A stretch of DNA of 64,000 bases, taken from NCBI GenBank assembly GCA_905250115.1, contig CAJNOI010000226.1, forward strand, positions 1-64,000. Direction: 5' to 3'. The notes below the pieces were generated by a model, which was not told the DNA's origin, did no database searches, and worked only from the letters and a program-made list of their open reading frames with translations. Source of the DNA: Adineta steineri. Lineage: Eukaryota; Rotifera; Eurotatoria; Adinetida; Adinetidae. Shown here piece by piece: positions 21,974 through 33,321 of the stretch (position 1 is its first letter; the number at the start of each line of letters is the position of its first letter). The position numbers were made by a program, and so were the translations under genes.

Positions 21974-24750
21974 TTATGCTGTAAAATATTTCATGCCAAT
22001 GGTATTTGTTTGATAATCATTATAATCTTCGAATGCATTTGGAAAAAATTTGATTTGTTTTGTTGAACCATCAATCATACACACAATCCAAAATCTCGCT
22101 TCAGGACGTGTTATTTCTGGTATACAATGAATTTCACCATTGATTAATTTATTTTCATTTTCAAATTTACTTATTTGTGTCGTTTCTGTATTAAAATTAA
22201 ATGTAACTCTTGCTTTCGATTGAGTTAACATGGGTTCATAGGAATAACGATGAACTGCATAAACATATTTTAAATTTGGTTCAATAGTAAATGTCATAGT
22301 TTCGGGACCAAATCCATTTTGAACATCACAATCCAACATAATATTTCCATCACTTCTCTTTAAATAATAGACGTGTTTACCATCAGATGAAAATAGATGA
22401 GAATCTAAATCTTTAGGCTCTGCATCCCATTCAAGCACCATATGCATTTGATTTGAGCCTAAATCGCTACGCCCAATAAATTTATTGATAAAATTTTGTC
22501 GTCGATTTTGATATATTACCATGATAAATTTTAAGTGTTGAAGTTTGGAATTATCAGGAGAATAAACTTCAACTTCATAAGTACCATCAGCAAGAGCATC
22601 AGGTAAAATAGCCGTACCAGTTTGATCTGTTGTACCAGTAAAAATTACTGAGTTTTCTTCCACACGTTTCAATGTAATAATTCCACCTACTACAATATTA
22701 TTAATAGAATCACGAACAACAAATTGTTTGGGAACGCATATTTCTATCTCAGGAATAACGGTTAACAATGTTTCAGTAATAATATGCTGTGAATCTTGAG
22801 AATATATTGTTACTTTATACGTTCCATAATTATTTATATTATAAGGATTTTCAATAATTGGTTTGGTAACGAGTACCTCTTGATCTGGATGATAAACAGC
22901 TGGAAAGTGAACATCAGATGAATTAGGACCTTCACATGAAGTAGGAAGGGATGTCTTCAATACTGGAACGTGTTGCATATTTTTGCTTAGATCTATGGCT
23001 GTTAAAACGTTTGATCGAACAACAGGAACATTTTGATTTGATGGATCTGATAATACAATTGAAATTTTTGAAATATAATTTGGTATATTCATTAATTGAT
23101 CTTGAACAACCGCTGATTGTTGTGCAAAGTAGTTTTGTGGAGCAGTGTTCTGATGCATCAGTTTCGTATATATCAGATTTTCTTCACATTGTTTTTGAAT
23201 TGTCACTTCTAATTGTTCTATCATTGAATCTTGATACTGTATTTGTTGATCTTTTTTTCCAAGAATATCTTCAAGTTGTTGAATAGCTTTATTTTTTACT
23301 TGTATCTGTTTCTCTTGATTTTCTATAATAGCTTTTAAATAATTTAATTCTTTTTGAATTTGTGCTGAATCAAATACTTGGGTAGTTGTGACAACTGAAC
23401 GAGTATTTGAAATTAATTGTTTTTGTTCAATCAGAAGTTTAAGCTTTTTCTTTTCTCCATAGGTAACAGAAATTTTTTTGTAATCATCTTCATCAAAGCT
23501 CATTAAATCAGCACCACAAACTCGCTCACTTTTGAACTTTTCTGCCAGTGATCTCATATTTAGATCATATCGAAGCAAGAATTCATACAATTCATCGACT
23601 GATAGCTTATCAAGTGTGTCACTTGATGACGATGCGATTTTAATTCGATTGTCATTAGCTGATCGTTTGTCTGATGTGTCAGTTGTTGGTGTTATCATTA
23701 TTGTTCGACTGTTATTAGCTGATGGTGAAACTGTTCTTATTTGATTGGCATTGGTCACCAGTCTTTCAAATGCATCATTTGACGATGAGGCTATTCTTGT
23801 TCGATTATCGTTATTCGATCGTTTCTCTAGTGTTTTAATTGCTGATGATACCGTTCTTATTCCACTCTCACTAATCCATAGTTTGTCAGAGTTTTCAATT
23901 GAGGATGCGATCGTTTTCATTCGATTATCATTAATTGATCGTTTATCAAGTATTTCAGTAGATGATGAAATCATTCTCATTCGGCTGTCATTGATCGATA
24001 TTTTATCAAGCATCTCAGTAGACGATGACATCGTTTTCATTCGGCTGTCACTAACTGATCGTTCAACAAGCATTTCCGTTGATGATGATATTCTTTTGAT
24101 TCGGACATTATCAGCAGATATATTCGACAAGACTTCTGTATTAGTAAGAAAAAAAGATCTTAGATAATCGTTTACTCGTATGCAATGTTCTTGCATTTTT
24201 AAAAAACGTGTATTTCATAGATTGCTCTTGTAAGATCGTTATTAATTTTTCAAAAAAATCTAAAAGTTGTTATGGGGTGAAGTAGAACCTTTGTTTTTAT
24301 GTTACTGAGTTATGAGCATAATTAAATTTTATAGAAACACAAATAGAATATATCCTATTTCGCAATGTTGAACATTGTAGGAACCTGAGACGTTAAAAAA
24401 TGTAGCGATCGATAAGCAGGAAAATGTGTCAGTTACCACTTACTTGATAAATGTGATTCTTCGAGATGACTTATTTGATTCATATGTTGTTTTACAAGGG
24501 AATTGCGATTATCGATCAATGGTGCTTCAATTGATATCATTTTATGTGATGTTAAATGATTCCAAGTTTCTTTTTTATTATTATAACATGTCATACACAA
24601 ATCATAGTCCCCACACACTTGACACTTATAACGTAAATTAGAAAATTCAAATGCATGACAACCGTCACAACGAATACCTTTGAAAGAAACAGAAAATGTA
24701 AATTATTTATAATACAATGATAAATATATCTTACCATAGTGTTTCGACAT
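21974..24750 (-). CDS. ZZ zinc finger - 20-aa repeats - SAM - coiled coil - YfaP-like protein
   Basis: I propose four exons (complement of 24735-24750, 24444-24677, 24176-24259, 21974-24135), totalling 2,496 nt and 831 residues with matching phases at every junction. Residues 9-50 form a ZZ finger: C9-x2-C12, C24-x2-C27, C33-x2-C36, H46, H50, starting MSKHYGIRCDGC as in KCMF1. Residues about 124-286 are roughly eight or nine degenerate copies of a 20-residue unit (consensus near RMKTISSSTEMLDKRSINDN). A SAM domain (about 287-348, LSVDELYEFLLRYDL to EKKKLKLLIEQ) and a coiled coil (about 367-436) follow. The C-terminal half has Ig-like beta strands and LEWDAEPKDLDSHLFSSDG, which resembles YfaP/DUF2135. 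The large exon can also start at its own ATG (24196), but the first 20 codons then cover what looks like a 40-bp intron. Function is unknown; ZZ plus SAM suggests a ubiquitin-linked or scaffold role. Confidence 0.75.
23595..24105 (-). repeat. Coding minisatellite, 60-bp period
   Basis: Eight to nine diverged tandem units of about 60 bp encode the 20-residue repeats of the ZZ-SAM protein. Units keep an SSST-E-LDKR-S-NDN-R-K pattern; one unit near 23700-23770 is shortened. The last unit runs straight into the first helix of the SAM domain. Confidence 0.75.
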
Positions 24751-25327
24751 TGTGCTCGAATTTAGCAATAATAACTGATCTTTTTGAATTATACTGAAAT
24801 GAAAAGAAAGCAGAATATATAGTATTTCGATTTCGATTTTTGTTACTCATTCTGTCTGTCACCATTATCGACACCTTTAAAATTGATCGAATCTTATAAA
24901 ATAAAAAAGAACGAAACATTTTTTACTATTCGACTATGACGTTATATTTTTCGTTCTTCTATACATACACGTTGTCCACAAAGAAAATATCCTGAAAAAA
25001 TCTGCCAGTAGGTGGTTGATTTTTGGTGTAAAGAAAAAAAATGAGAAGTGACAAATATAATTTTATTTTTGCTAAACACCTACGTTTGTTATTACGTTTT
25101 GTGCAAATACACATTAGTCATTAAAGGAAAAAGGTTGAAAATGATTCATCGTTTTAGTTTATTATGGTAAAAAAATAGTTGCTTTTTTCTGTTCTGTTAC
25201 AATTTCTACATGTAGAAAATGTTGTTTTTATTCAAAAAAAAAGAAACGAATTAGTCAGAACTTTAAGTTTATTATGTCGTATGATCAGCATTTAAATAGA
25301 AAATTTGAGCATGGTTATTCGTCGTGT

Positions 25328-25341
25328 ACCCACACCCTTCA
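25328..25341. repeat. Single telomere-like arm
   Basis: TACCCACACCCTTCATA matches only the right arm of the foldback family. No left partner is visible nearby. Confidence 0.45.
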
Positions 25342-25688
25342 TATAGGCATTCCTGGAATATTCTTCATCAAACTCTATAACTTATTTTCTAGTTTGCAGT
25401 GCATGAATGAATAATGATTCTCTCCAAATCGAAATTAATTATCGAATTATATTTATAATCAGTTTTAATTTTCCATTTTTTCGAAAATGAATTATATTGG
25501 TATCAGCTTATTCTATACTGCCTAAGTGAAGATTGCTATTTATGAAATATGATATAAATGTAGGTAAATGACTTCGACGTCACATTTCACTATACTATGA
25601 AGTGATTTGAATATGTTTGTTTATCGATCATACAATCAACAATTTTTTTCACTGATTAAACTAAAACAATACGGCAAGTAGATGTATC

Positions 25689-25752
25689 ATCTTGAGGGTA
25701 GGTGTGGATGGGAAAAGAGGAGAAACATTCGCTTTCCTACTCACACCATCTC
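25689..25752. repeat. Telomere-like foldback
   Basis: ATCTTGAGGGTAGGTGTGGA opens the left arm and CCTACTCACACCATCTCTGA closes the right, around a purine-rich loop. It lies about 137 bp beyond the stop of the DUF4874 gene on the minus strand. Confidence 0.7.
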
Positions 25753-25888
25753 TGATACCAGTATCGATAAATATATCATTTAACATTTGAATGTAATTTT
25801 ATTACGTTTTATCAATTATTATTATTATTCTGCATACATAAAAATGATTTCGCAAAGATCATAGCTTTTTGAAACTTGGTATTCATTA

Positions 25889-27724
25889 CTAGTTTATTAC
25901 AACGGATATTACTTTGGAGTAGTTGGTTTTACCATCCTTTGCACCTGCAAAAACTACTGGAGACGATAATGTAATGGGTAGATTCAGATTAGCTATGGGC
26001 AATTGCCAAATATATTGTTGATTTTTGATTATAGGTATAACTGATCCACTTAGAGATTGCCATAACCAATCGCTACCTTTGTTTCCGCTGTGACGATAGT
26101 AATTACTATTTTCAACAAGAAAATCTGCACCTATTCCTTGAACAAAATAACCCGTGGCAATATTGTTGTCTGCATCAATAAAAGCTTGATGAAAGGAATA
26201 ATCTTGATCATACTCAGCAAAGAGAATCAGTATTGTTGCTGTTTTTATCACGGATAATTGACTTATTGATGGTGTATGAGTAGTAGCTGTAATCTCATGA
26301 AACACATTATCATTAGTATGCGAACCTGGAGCGGAAGTTCTGATTAAAATATCATTCGTAAATAGATTTGTTCCATCAGCATTCCAGGTATTTTCATTGG
26401 CAAATCGAACAGTATACCGTGCGTCACTCTGTAACTGAATGTTATCATCAGGCAGATGTAAAAGCAATTGCCAAGCACCCTGATTGATAGTAGCTGGGAT
26501 ACGAAGCTTGCGATCAATGCTTATGATATTAGCTTCTGCTGTCCACGTTCGAGGATCTACACTAAGAGTAGTTTGATATCTAATACGTTCACCACCTGTT
26601 TTACCATTATCAAGTATCAGATTTACAGGTCTGACAAGATGCATTGCTGAAAAGCCAGTATTTTGTAATTTCAAAGAAAAATTTAATATTCCACCGGGTG
26701 CCACTTCTTTGGAATAAGAAAGAGTTTTTAATTCAAAACGATAGCCAAGTTTACGTGTAAATTCTTCTTTCACTGAACTACCCCATGCATTATAAATAGG
26801 TGTGTAGTAATCTCGATGAAGATATGTCATATGTTGCAATTTTGATTCTAACATTGCATTCTGAGCATTATTGTACGTATCATTTGGAGTTCCAAATGAT
26901 TCACCACCAAAAAAAGTATAATGAGTCATTTGATTAATATAAACGAGTTCTTGAGCTCGCGACCATCCTGGACCAAAAGTACCTTCATCATCTTTACTGG
27001 CAAGATAGGCATCATTATGATAACTAGTACGTGCTTTTGGAGTATTGCCATAAGCTTCACTAGATGTCAGAGGTTTATCATCGTTAAAGATTTGACGAAT
27101 ATAATACGGTCTACGAACAAGCACTGAACGTCTACTTGGTAGTGCAGACATATAGGCGGTATGAACTTGTCTAAGTGCACCAGTTTCAACGGGATAATAG
27201 AATTTAGTATTGATAGTACTGTGTTGTGATGAATGCATTTCACCCCATGGTCCAAACATACCCATCTCGACAGCAACGATGATATCTTCGTACTCATAAT
27301 AGATAGGTTTCATATCCAAGATATGGTTTTTAATAGTTTCAATGTTCTTTGGATCTGGAGCTAAGATTGAATCCCAAGCATAGGCTGAACGCAGAATAAC
27401 TTTTAATCCGTTTTGACGACAATTGCTGAGCGCTGAACGAATTTCATTGAGTTTACTTTGCCCAATATGTGTACTATTGACGTAGGCTGATATGTCTATT
27501 TTGATAAGGACTAACGACACTTTTTCTATGCTGTTTCGCAGTTCGTTAAGGCCCCAAAGATCATTGGCAAATCGATGTGTAATCCATCCTCGTTCAGGAT
27601 TAGCAAAAACCATTTGGCTAGATTGAAATGTTTTCGTAACACTAACAGGTTCGTTAGCAAAAGTATTATGCCACGGACTTATAAGAAATCCAAAAAGCAA
27701 AATAATCATATAGTTGTCCTTCAT
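25889..27724 (-). CDS. Secreted DUF4874/DUF4832 protein, TIM-barrel-like, HGT candidate
   Basis: An intronless frame of 611 residues begins with a signal peptide (MKDNYMIILLFGFLISPWHN, cleavage near TFANEP). The DUF4874 hallmark NPERGW appears near residue 43, followed by beta/alpha-barrel-like segments: VSLVLIKIDISAYV, LKVILRSAYAWD, and VAVEMGMFGPWGEMHSSQ. The DUF4832 part has HYTFFGGESFG near residue 267 and YLHRDYYTPIYNAWGSS. A C-terminal beta-sandwich-like stretch holds ANIISIDRKLRIPA and later strands. These domains are best known from bacteria and fungi, where they look like glycoside-hydrolase-type proteins of unassigned activity. Absence of introns among intron-rich neighbours supports horizontal acquisition, but that is inference. 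Substrate is unknown; a carbohydrate is plausible. Confidence 0.85.
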   Translation of the reverse strand: MKDNYMIILLFGFLISPWHNTFANEPVSVTKTFQSSQMVFANPERGWITHRFANDLWGLNELRNSIEKVSLVLIKIDISAYVNSTHIGQSKLNEIRSALSNCRQNGLKVILRSAYAWDSILAPDPKNIETIKNHILDMKPIYYEYEDIIVAVEMGMFGPWGEMHSSQHSTINTKFYYPVETGALRQVHTAYMSALPSRRSVLVRRPYYIRQIFNDDKPLTSSEAYGNTPKARTSYHNDAYLASKDDEGTFGPGWSRAQELVYINQMTHYTFFGGESFGTPNDTYNNAQNAMLESKLQHMTYLHRDYYTPIYNAWGSSVKEEFTRKLGYRFELKTLSYSKEVAPGGILNFSLKLQNTGFSAMHLVRPVNLILDNGKTGGERIRYQTTLSVDPRTWTAEANIISIDRKLRIPATINQGAWQLLLHLPDDNIQLQSDARYTVRFANENTWNADGTNLFTNDILIRTSAPGSHTNDNVFHEITATTHTPSISQLSVIKTATILILFAEYDQDYSFHQAFIDADNNIATGYFVQGIGADFLVENSNYYRHSGNKGSDWLWQSLSGSVIPIIKNQQYIWQLPIANLNLPITLSSPVVFAGAKDGKTNYSKVISVVIN

Positions 27725-28906
27725 TTTGTTTCACGTTTCGTTTCTATAAAATACATCGTAAAGATATATATGTATAATATATTAAGGATAACGGACACTC
27801 AGAGTTATTACACAATATCAAATTTAAAATAAAAAATCGAAATGTCTACTATTTTGCTGGTATTAAATATAAATACAAATGCGTTCTACAAGAAAACTAT
27901 AGAGTCTGTAACATTAGATTCTTACACTATTGCCGTTCGATGATATTCTATGATTGTTTGTTATTTTCTCAAACAAGTAAAAGAATGTTGAATATACGCG
28001 ATTTTATCTTTAATGAAATAAGACGCCAAGTAAAAAAAATTTATTGATACTTACATTCACATTGTAATCTATTTGATAAAATTTTAACTTTCGAAATTTT
28101 TCCTATCTTCTTTTTGTTAACAATTCTTCAAGATAGAACTATTACTATTACTGAAAATGTTATATAGGATTCAAGCTCTCGAAGAATCATCAGTGTCTTT
28201 CAGTAGTATATATAAATCATATAACTCAACTATCAAACAGAAGATAGTGCTACAATTGCGAAGCTTAGCAAAGTTCTGATTAGCACTTTCTTTCGCAAAG
28301 CTGGAGAACGTCGCTAAAAATGAATTAAACAAGATATTTAATAATATGTGAATAGTAAGAAAAAACATACTTAATAAGAAATACTTCACAATGATGAATC
28401 AAATATTTTTATTGAATGTCGATAGATCATCGGAAATGCAATGCATTTATATATTTCGATCCTTATACGCCGACGTAATTGTGATATGCATACCTATAAG
28501 CTATTAGAGAAAGAAAAAAATCAGTGAATACTTGATTTAAAATCTATTATGTGGGTGTTCTCATGCTGGTAATTCCTTTTCAAATAAAAGATTAAGTTAT
28601 TTATCATCAAAGATAGGTTTCTAATCGAAGTATTGTCACGTCTTGTATGTTGACGCACGTGTACCTGATAGAAAAATATTTCATCAAAACGAATGAAGTC
28701 ATTACTACAAAAGATGAACTTATTTTTTAATAAAACTTTATTTTACTTTTCGTACTAACACAGTCCCTAGGAAAAATCGTTCGTGTTTTCATCTCAGGCC
28801 TTAGACAGGCCCAACAAGGATTTGCTGTTTTTTCTTAAGCGGACACGATAAAATTCTACAGAGCTTCTATAGTTACAGAATTTTAAGAGACTAACAGGAT
28901 TAAGAA

Positions 28907-28962
28907 GGGTGCGCAGTGTAAAAGGATGACCAGACACGCAAATACATCCACATCCATACCCT
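28907..28962. repeat. Telomere-like foldback, degenerate
   Basis: The left arm is AGGGTGCGCAGTGTAAAAGG and the right arm ACATCCACATCCATACCCT. Confidence 0.55.
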
Positions 28963-29655
28963 AATTAACGTTTGCCTTTGCATTGCAGTGTTAATGAGAC
29001 GAATGTAACACTAGATTAACCATATATAAATAATTTCTTTATTCTTGTTTGTTATTTGTTTTGATAAAAAGTCCATAATCACTCTAAAATACTTACAAGC
29101 TTTTTTAAATAAATTAAAAAAATTAATGAACACGTATTCTATGTTACTAGTCTACTTAAATATACTCCATTGAACGAAATCCATAGAGTGATCTGTATTA
29201 CGATAACAGTAAATGTTTCGCTCATTTTCCTTTTATTTGGCACATTTGGTATTTGAGATACTGACAGAAAATATTAATTATACTTTAAGAACTCTTATCA
29301 TTAAATATAAAGGTGTTATATACGAAAACATCGTCAATAACAGTTGAAAACTACCGACATCTATATTGATTTCATTAATCAAATTCAGTATTCTTCCTAT
29401 ATGGCTCCATAGTATTTTCGAAGATATAATCCACTTGAATCTTCTTTTGGACTTATAACTAACTTTCAAATCTATCATTGACAGCTTCAGTAATTGGATT
29501 GGTTAAAACACAAATAGTGTACTGAGACTTTTCCAAGCGTTTTCATTTTTTTATTACATATAATCTGAAATATTTTCGTAATACTGTATGTCAGACGTAT
29601 AACCGAAGAGAAGAGCATAACTGGCAAGGCTGTCTATGAATGCTAGTTAAATACA

Positions 29656-29720
29656 GCATCCACACCCACGCCCACACCCACACCCACACCCACACCCACA
29701 CCCACACCCACACCCTCAAG
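29656..29720. repeat. Interstitial telomere-like array (CCCACA)n
   Basis: About nine uninterrupted CCCACA units follow one CCCACG variant and end in CCCTCAAGAA, the same terminal motif as the foldback right arms. It is the longest perfect telomere-type tract in the window and has no left partner. Confidence 0.9.
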
Positions 29721-30190
29721 AAAAAAAAATACCACTGTCCTAATTATTCTAGCTATTACTAAAAAGATATTTCGGTAACAGGTTCAAAATAAAAAGTAAT
29801 TTTTATATTCTATAAACCAATTTCGTTCTTCATCTTAGACAGTCGAATAATCAACTGGTTTGCTTCAACATGATGAAAAAATTAGGACGGTGTCTTTTGT
29901 TGTATGAGAGTAATAAAGAATTTAAATTAGGTATATAATTTTCAATCACCATGTGTATATGTATTGAGAGGATCAAAAGGAAGTAAGAAAACGTAATCAT
30001 ATGTAGATGACTCAGGAATGCATGTATGACTCACGAATGAATGTGCGACTGAAAAGAACGAATAAAAGAGGATGATGCATTATTGCCGAAGACTATTACA
30101 ACAAATGTATGCAAATTGCATTTTATTGAAGATACGAAATTTTTCGTGAAAAAGTCATTAATACAATCAAATAACCGTTTTCATAAGATT

Positions 30191-30260
30191 TGAGGATGTG
30201 AGTATTATGTTAATTTATATGAACCGACATCCACACTCAAACTCTTATCAATACCCTCAA
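30191..30260. repeat. Telomere-like foldback
   Basis: The left arm is TGAGGATGTGAGTATTATGT. Two right-arm pieces follow: GACATCCACACTCAAACTC and CAATACCCTCAACTT. It lies about 180 bp before the F-box gene start. Confidence 0.6.
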
Positions 30261-30440
30261 CTTTCATCTTCATTCGCAATGATCAGAATGAAAGAGAAAA
30301 CTGTCATTGGTAGTCAGTATGACCAATAATAAAATACGTTACATAAGCATACTACCAATCTTCCGTTTTTTAATAGATAAAATATTACATAAAAACTTAC
30401 ATATTTTAGAAAGATTATTATAAAAAATACGATTTTGGAT

Positions 30441-32385
30441 ATGAATCAATCAAAGCGACAGTTAACTATTAATGGATCAAATAAAAAAGTTCGGAGTAAG
30501 TTAGAAGTAGAATGTTTGATTGATTTCTGGTTTGTTTTTTGAATCTTTTTATTAGTATCAAAACATGGCACTCATATTGAAGATTTATCTAATGAACTTA
30601 TCATAGAAGTGTTCGATTATCTTGATGGATGTGATCTATACAAAGCATTTTCAAAACTCAATAAACGATTTCAAGACATACTTTCCTGTCCATATATTCG
30701 TCCTAAGATTAATATTGTCAATAGTTCAAAACGAGACATTTTATTTGATTATACAAAGATCATTCTCCCAAATAAACATCAAATTGTCTCAATTTGTATA
30801 CTAAATCCATTGGCTATTGATCTTTTTTCTCAAACAATGAAATTCGATTTATCCTTTCATCGTCTCGAATCTGTTGTTCTTTATGGATTAAAAGCAAGTG
30901 ATCTTGTAGCACTCCTATTAACTTTAATTTCAATTCCACAACTCAGCTTATTGATAATTACTCTAACCGATATTAATATAAAGGATTTCAGCAATGCATA
31001 TCGACTAATTTTTAGTTTACCAGCACTGAAATACAATAAACTTCACTTTATAGGACCGACACCATCGCTTTATTTAACAAATATTAATATTCGACCTAGT
31101 ACCATTACTCATTTAAATATCGATCATGCATGTTATCTTAATGATGTTGTTCATATGCTTTCGTATACACCATATCTTCGCCGTATTGTTTTTGGAAAAT
31201 TAATGCAATCATATCGAAATATTGAGAAAATAACACTATCTCTTCCTTATTTGACACATATTTCTATTGGAAAATGTTATTTACAATTTGATGAATTGGA
31301 CATTTTTATCAAAAAAATATCTTCTCAACTACAAATGTTACGCATTTCTACATGTGACGATGAAACTTATCTTGATCCTGATCGATGGGAACGATTGATT
31401 TCGAAATACATCCCATATTTACGTAATTTTTATTTTGAATATCATCAATTAGTAAATGATAATTTCCAAACGACTTCATATAATGAATTAATTCATCGAT
31501 TTACTTCTGAATTTTGGCGTGAACGTCGATGGATTTTCAAACTCGAAATGAATGTCAATTTTTTCTTTCTAACTAATGTCGTCTATTCAATTCATCCATA
31601 CAGGTATTTTGTTTTTGTGAAATACGAATTAAACTGAGTGTTAGAAGTAGAAATTTGTACCCATCTCCAGTGTTCTCCTCTTCTTCCAGACTTAGTAGAC
31701 ATTATCAAGAGATTGTGCTCATAGCCTTTTATTTCAAATTTTGGTTTTTTTTAGAGAAAACTGGGATGAAATTCATAAAGAACATTGGAATTCAAATATT
31801 GCCTTAGATGTTTTCAATGGAACAGAATTGTCTATCTTCGAATCTAGTTTCACCGATTATAATGACTCACTTATTGATAATCTAGCCCCGTTATTTGATA
31901 TTGTTCAAATAACAAAATTAGATTTCACATTTGAAGCAACATTTGTTGGTATGTTACTTGATCTTCTACGATATTTACCAAATCTAAATTCATTACGAGT
32001 TCGATCTTTATCATTGACAAAACCACGGTGTTTGCATGCTGAAGAAGAACGTATCTCTCGGTTGATATCAATTGATAATAAAATAAGAAAAGTTCATATT
32101 CAACAGATGACTGATTTAGAACAAATTCAATTTCTAATTAATATTTGTCCTCTGATGCAATATTTGGATATCGGGTTTTCAGATAATATGGATCTGAAGT
32201 TACTTTTAAAATTTATTTTAATGAAAAATCGTGAACAGATATCACATCTTCGTGTTTTGTGTTTGTGTACTCCAAGAATCAATCAGAAAATGTTTGAAGA
32301 TTTACAAAATCTTGTGAGAATGAAAAAACAATATCAAAAATATACAATTAAACATATAAATAATCGAATTTATATACAACGATAA
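30441..32385 (+). CDS. F-box protein with LRR-like C-terminal region
   Basis: Three exons (30441-30495, 30556-31603, 31755-32385) join in phase to 577 residues. The F-box covers IEDLSNELIIEVFDYLDG then CDLYKAFSKLNKRFQDIL, near residues 24-60, and would bind Skp1 in an SCF ubiquitin ligase. The remaining protein has repeated short hydrophobic strands with spaced leucines (LRRIVFGKLM, LPYLTHISIGKCYLQFD, LQMLRISTCDD, LPNLNSLRVRSLSL, LMQYLDIGFSDNMD), typical of divergent leucine-rich substrate-binding regions. Very large families of such F-box proteins are known from bdelloids. The second intron is 151 bp, long for this window. The start ATG opens a 55-nt first exon (MNQSKRQLTINGSNKKVR). Confidence 0.87.
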
Positions 32386-32856
32386 TAGAATTCTCTATCA
32401 GTCCAAAACAAATCATAAATAACTCGTCTGATTCAACTTACGCATTTCGAAATAAATATGATTTTCTTTTTCATTTAAGTAGATTTGAACTAAATAAAGC
32501 TAATATTACAAAGTATAATAAGAATGTGGGCAACTGTGAGTATTGCGTTAACTTACACACACTCGCACCCGGACAAAGCTGAAGAAAATAAATATTCTGC
32601 TTGGCCACTTGTAAAGAACAATAAAACTGTTTGAAACCGTTGCTTAAAAGTTTTGAAACTTGATTTATTGTCACACTTTTTTAATTCTAATATAATGAAG
32701 AACTATTTTCGCAAAAATAGTATAATAAATTGTAGTTACATAGCGTAGAAAATTAGAAATTTTATATTTGTTCAATCTTCTGCTTGGAAATTCCATTCCA
32801 GAATAAGATATTTAAAAAATCCATTCTTTCATTCGTTTTAATCATATCGATACATA
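32386..32856. other. Intergenic between convergent genes
   Basis: Contains one foldback (32523-32572) and otherwise AT-rich 3' flanks of the F-box gene and the membrane protein gene. Confidence 0.5.
32523..32572. repeat. Telomere-like foldback
   Basis: The left arm is AATGTGGGCAACTGTGAGTA, the centre GCGTTAAC, and the right arm ACACACTCGCACCC. It lies about 138 bp after the F-box stop. Confidence 0.6.
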
Positions 32857-33321
32857 TCATAAAATCACAGAAATAATCGCAATCATTAACACAACCAATG
32901 AAAAGAAAACTAATGCAGCAGTCGACGTAGCCAACAATACATCAATCAAAATATAAGAAAACGAAGGTAGAGAAGCATTATAAAACTTAAACATATTAAA
33001 GACAAACACATACGCAGCAACTCCAATAGGAGGTATAGGTAAAAAATATCTTATACGAGAAGAAATAAAAAAACGTGTAAAATAAAGTGTAATTCCGCCA
33101 AGGCCGATTAAAGTTCCAGCCAAAGTAATTGCGAGAATGTTGGCTTTGAGAATTTGCTCATCCATGTTAATTTTCTTCTTTTTGTGACGGATGGAGTGTC
33201 TTTCTTGTTCCTCTTCTTCGTGATCAATGGTTAAGGGATGGTGAATATCAGGGAATTGAGAAGAATGGAAACGGATTGGTGTGTATGGTGGTTGCTGGTC
33301 TTCGACTGCGGCAGATTGCAT
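32857..33321 (-). CDS. Small four-pass membrane protein, unknown
   Basis: From the ATG at 33321 the frame encodes 154 residues, MQSAAVEDQQPPYTPIRFHS and onward. The first half is hydrophilic with an acidic-then-basic stretch (DHEEEEQERHSIRHKKKK). The second half has four hydrophobic segments near residues 60-80, 87-105, 110-130 and 133-154. The frame stays open upstream to an ATG at 33588, but that part translates GT-rich microsatellite DNA, so I prefer the inner start. MDEQIL (33163) is a third option. No family was recognised; size and topology suit a small integral membrane protein. Confidence 0.6.
   Translation of the reverse strand: MQSAAVEDQQPPYTPIRFHSSQFPDIHHPLTIDHEEEEQERHSIRHKKKKINMDEQILKANILAITLAGTLIGLGGITLYFTRFFISSRIRYFLPIPPIGVAAYVFVFNMFKFYNASLPSFSYILIDVLLATSTAALVFFSLVVLMIAIISVIL

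Larger units (their letters stand above)
24751..25888. other. Intergenic between two minus-strand genes
   Basis: It contains the promoter side of the ZZ-SAM gene, a single telomere-like arm at 25328-25341 and a foldback at 25689-25752. No coding signal was recognised. Confidence 0.5.
27725..30440. other. Intergenic, 2.7 kb
   Basis: No convincing gene was seen. It holds foldbacks at 28907-28962 and 30191-30260 and a pure telomere-like array at 29656-29720. An open frame at 28171-28389 (minus) contains what looks like a 57-bp GTATGT..TTTTTAG intron but no domain. Confidence 0.5.

Noticed and set aside
22951-24167. Plus-strand frames opposite the ZZ-SAM gene, including a 140-residue one
   Set aside because: These are antisense shadows of the 60-bp coding repeat and coiled coil; the minus frame has clear domains.
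28171-28389. 72-codon minus-strand frame MKYFLLSMFFLTIHIL
   Set aside because: It contains what looks like a 57-bp intron, no domain, and no good upstream exon. Not supported as a gene.
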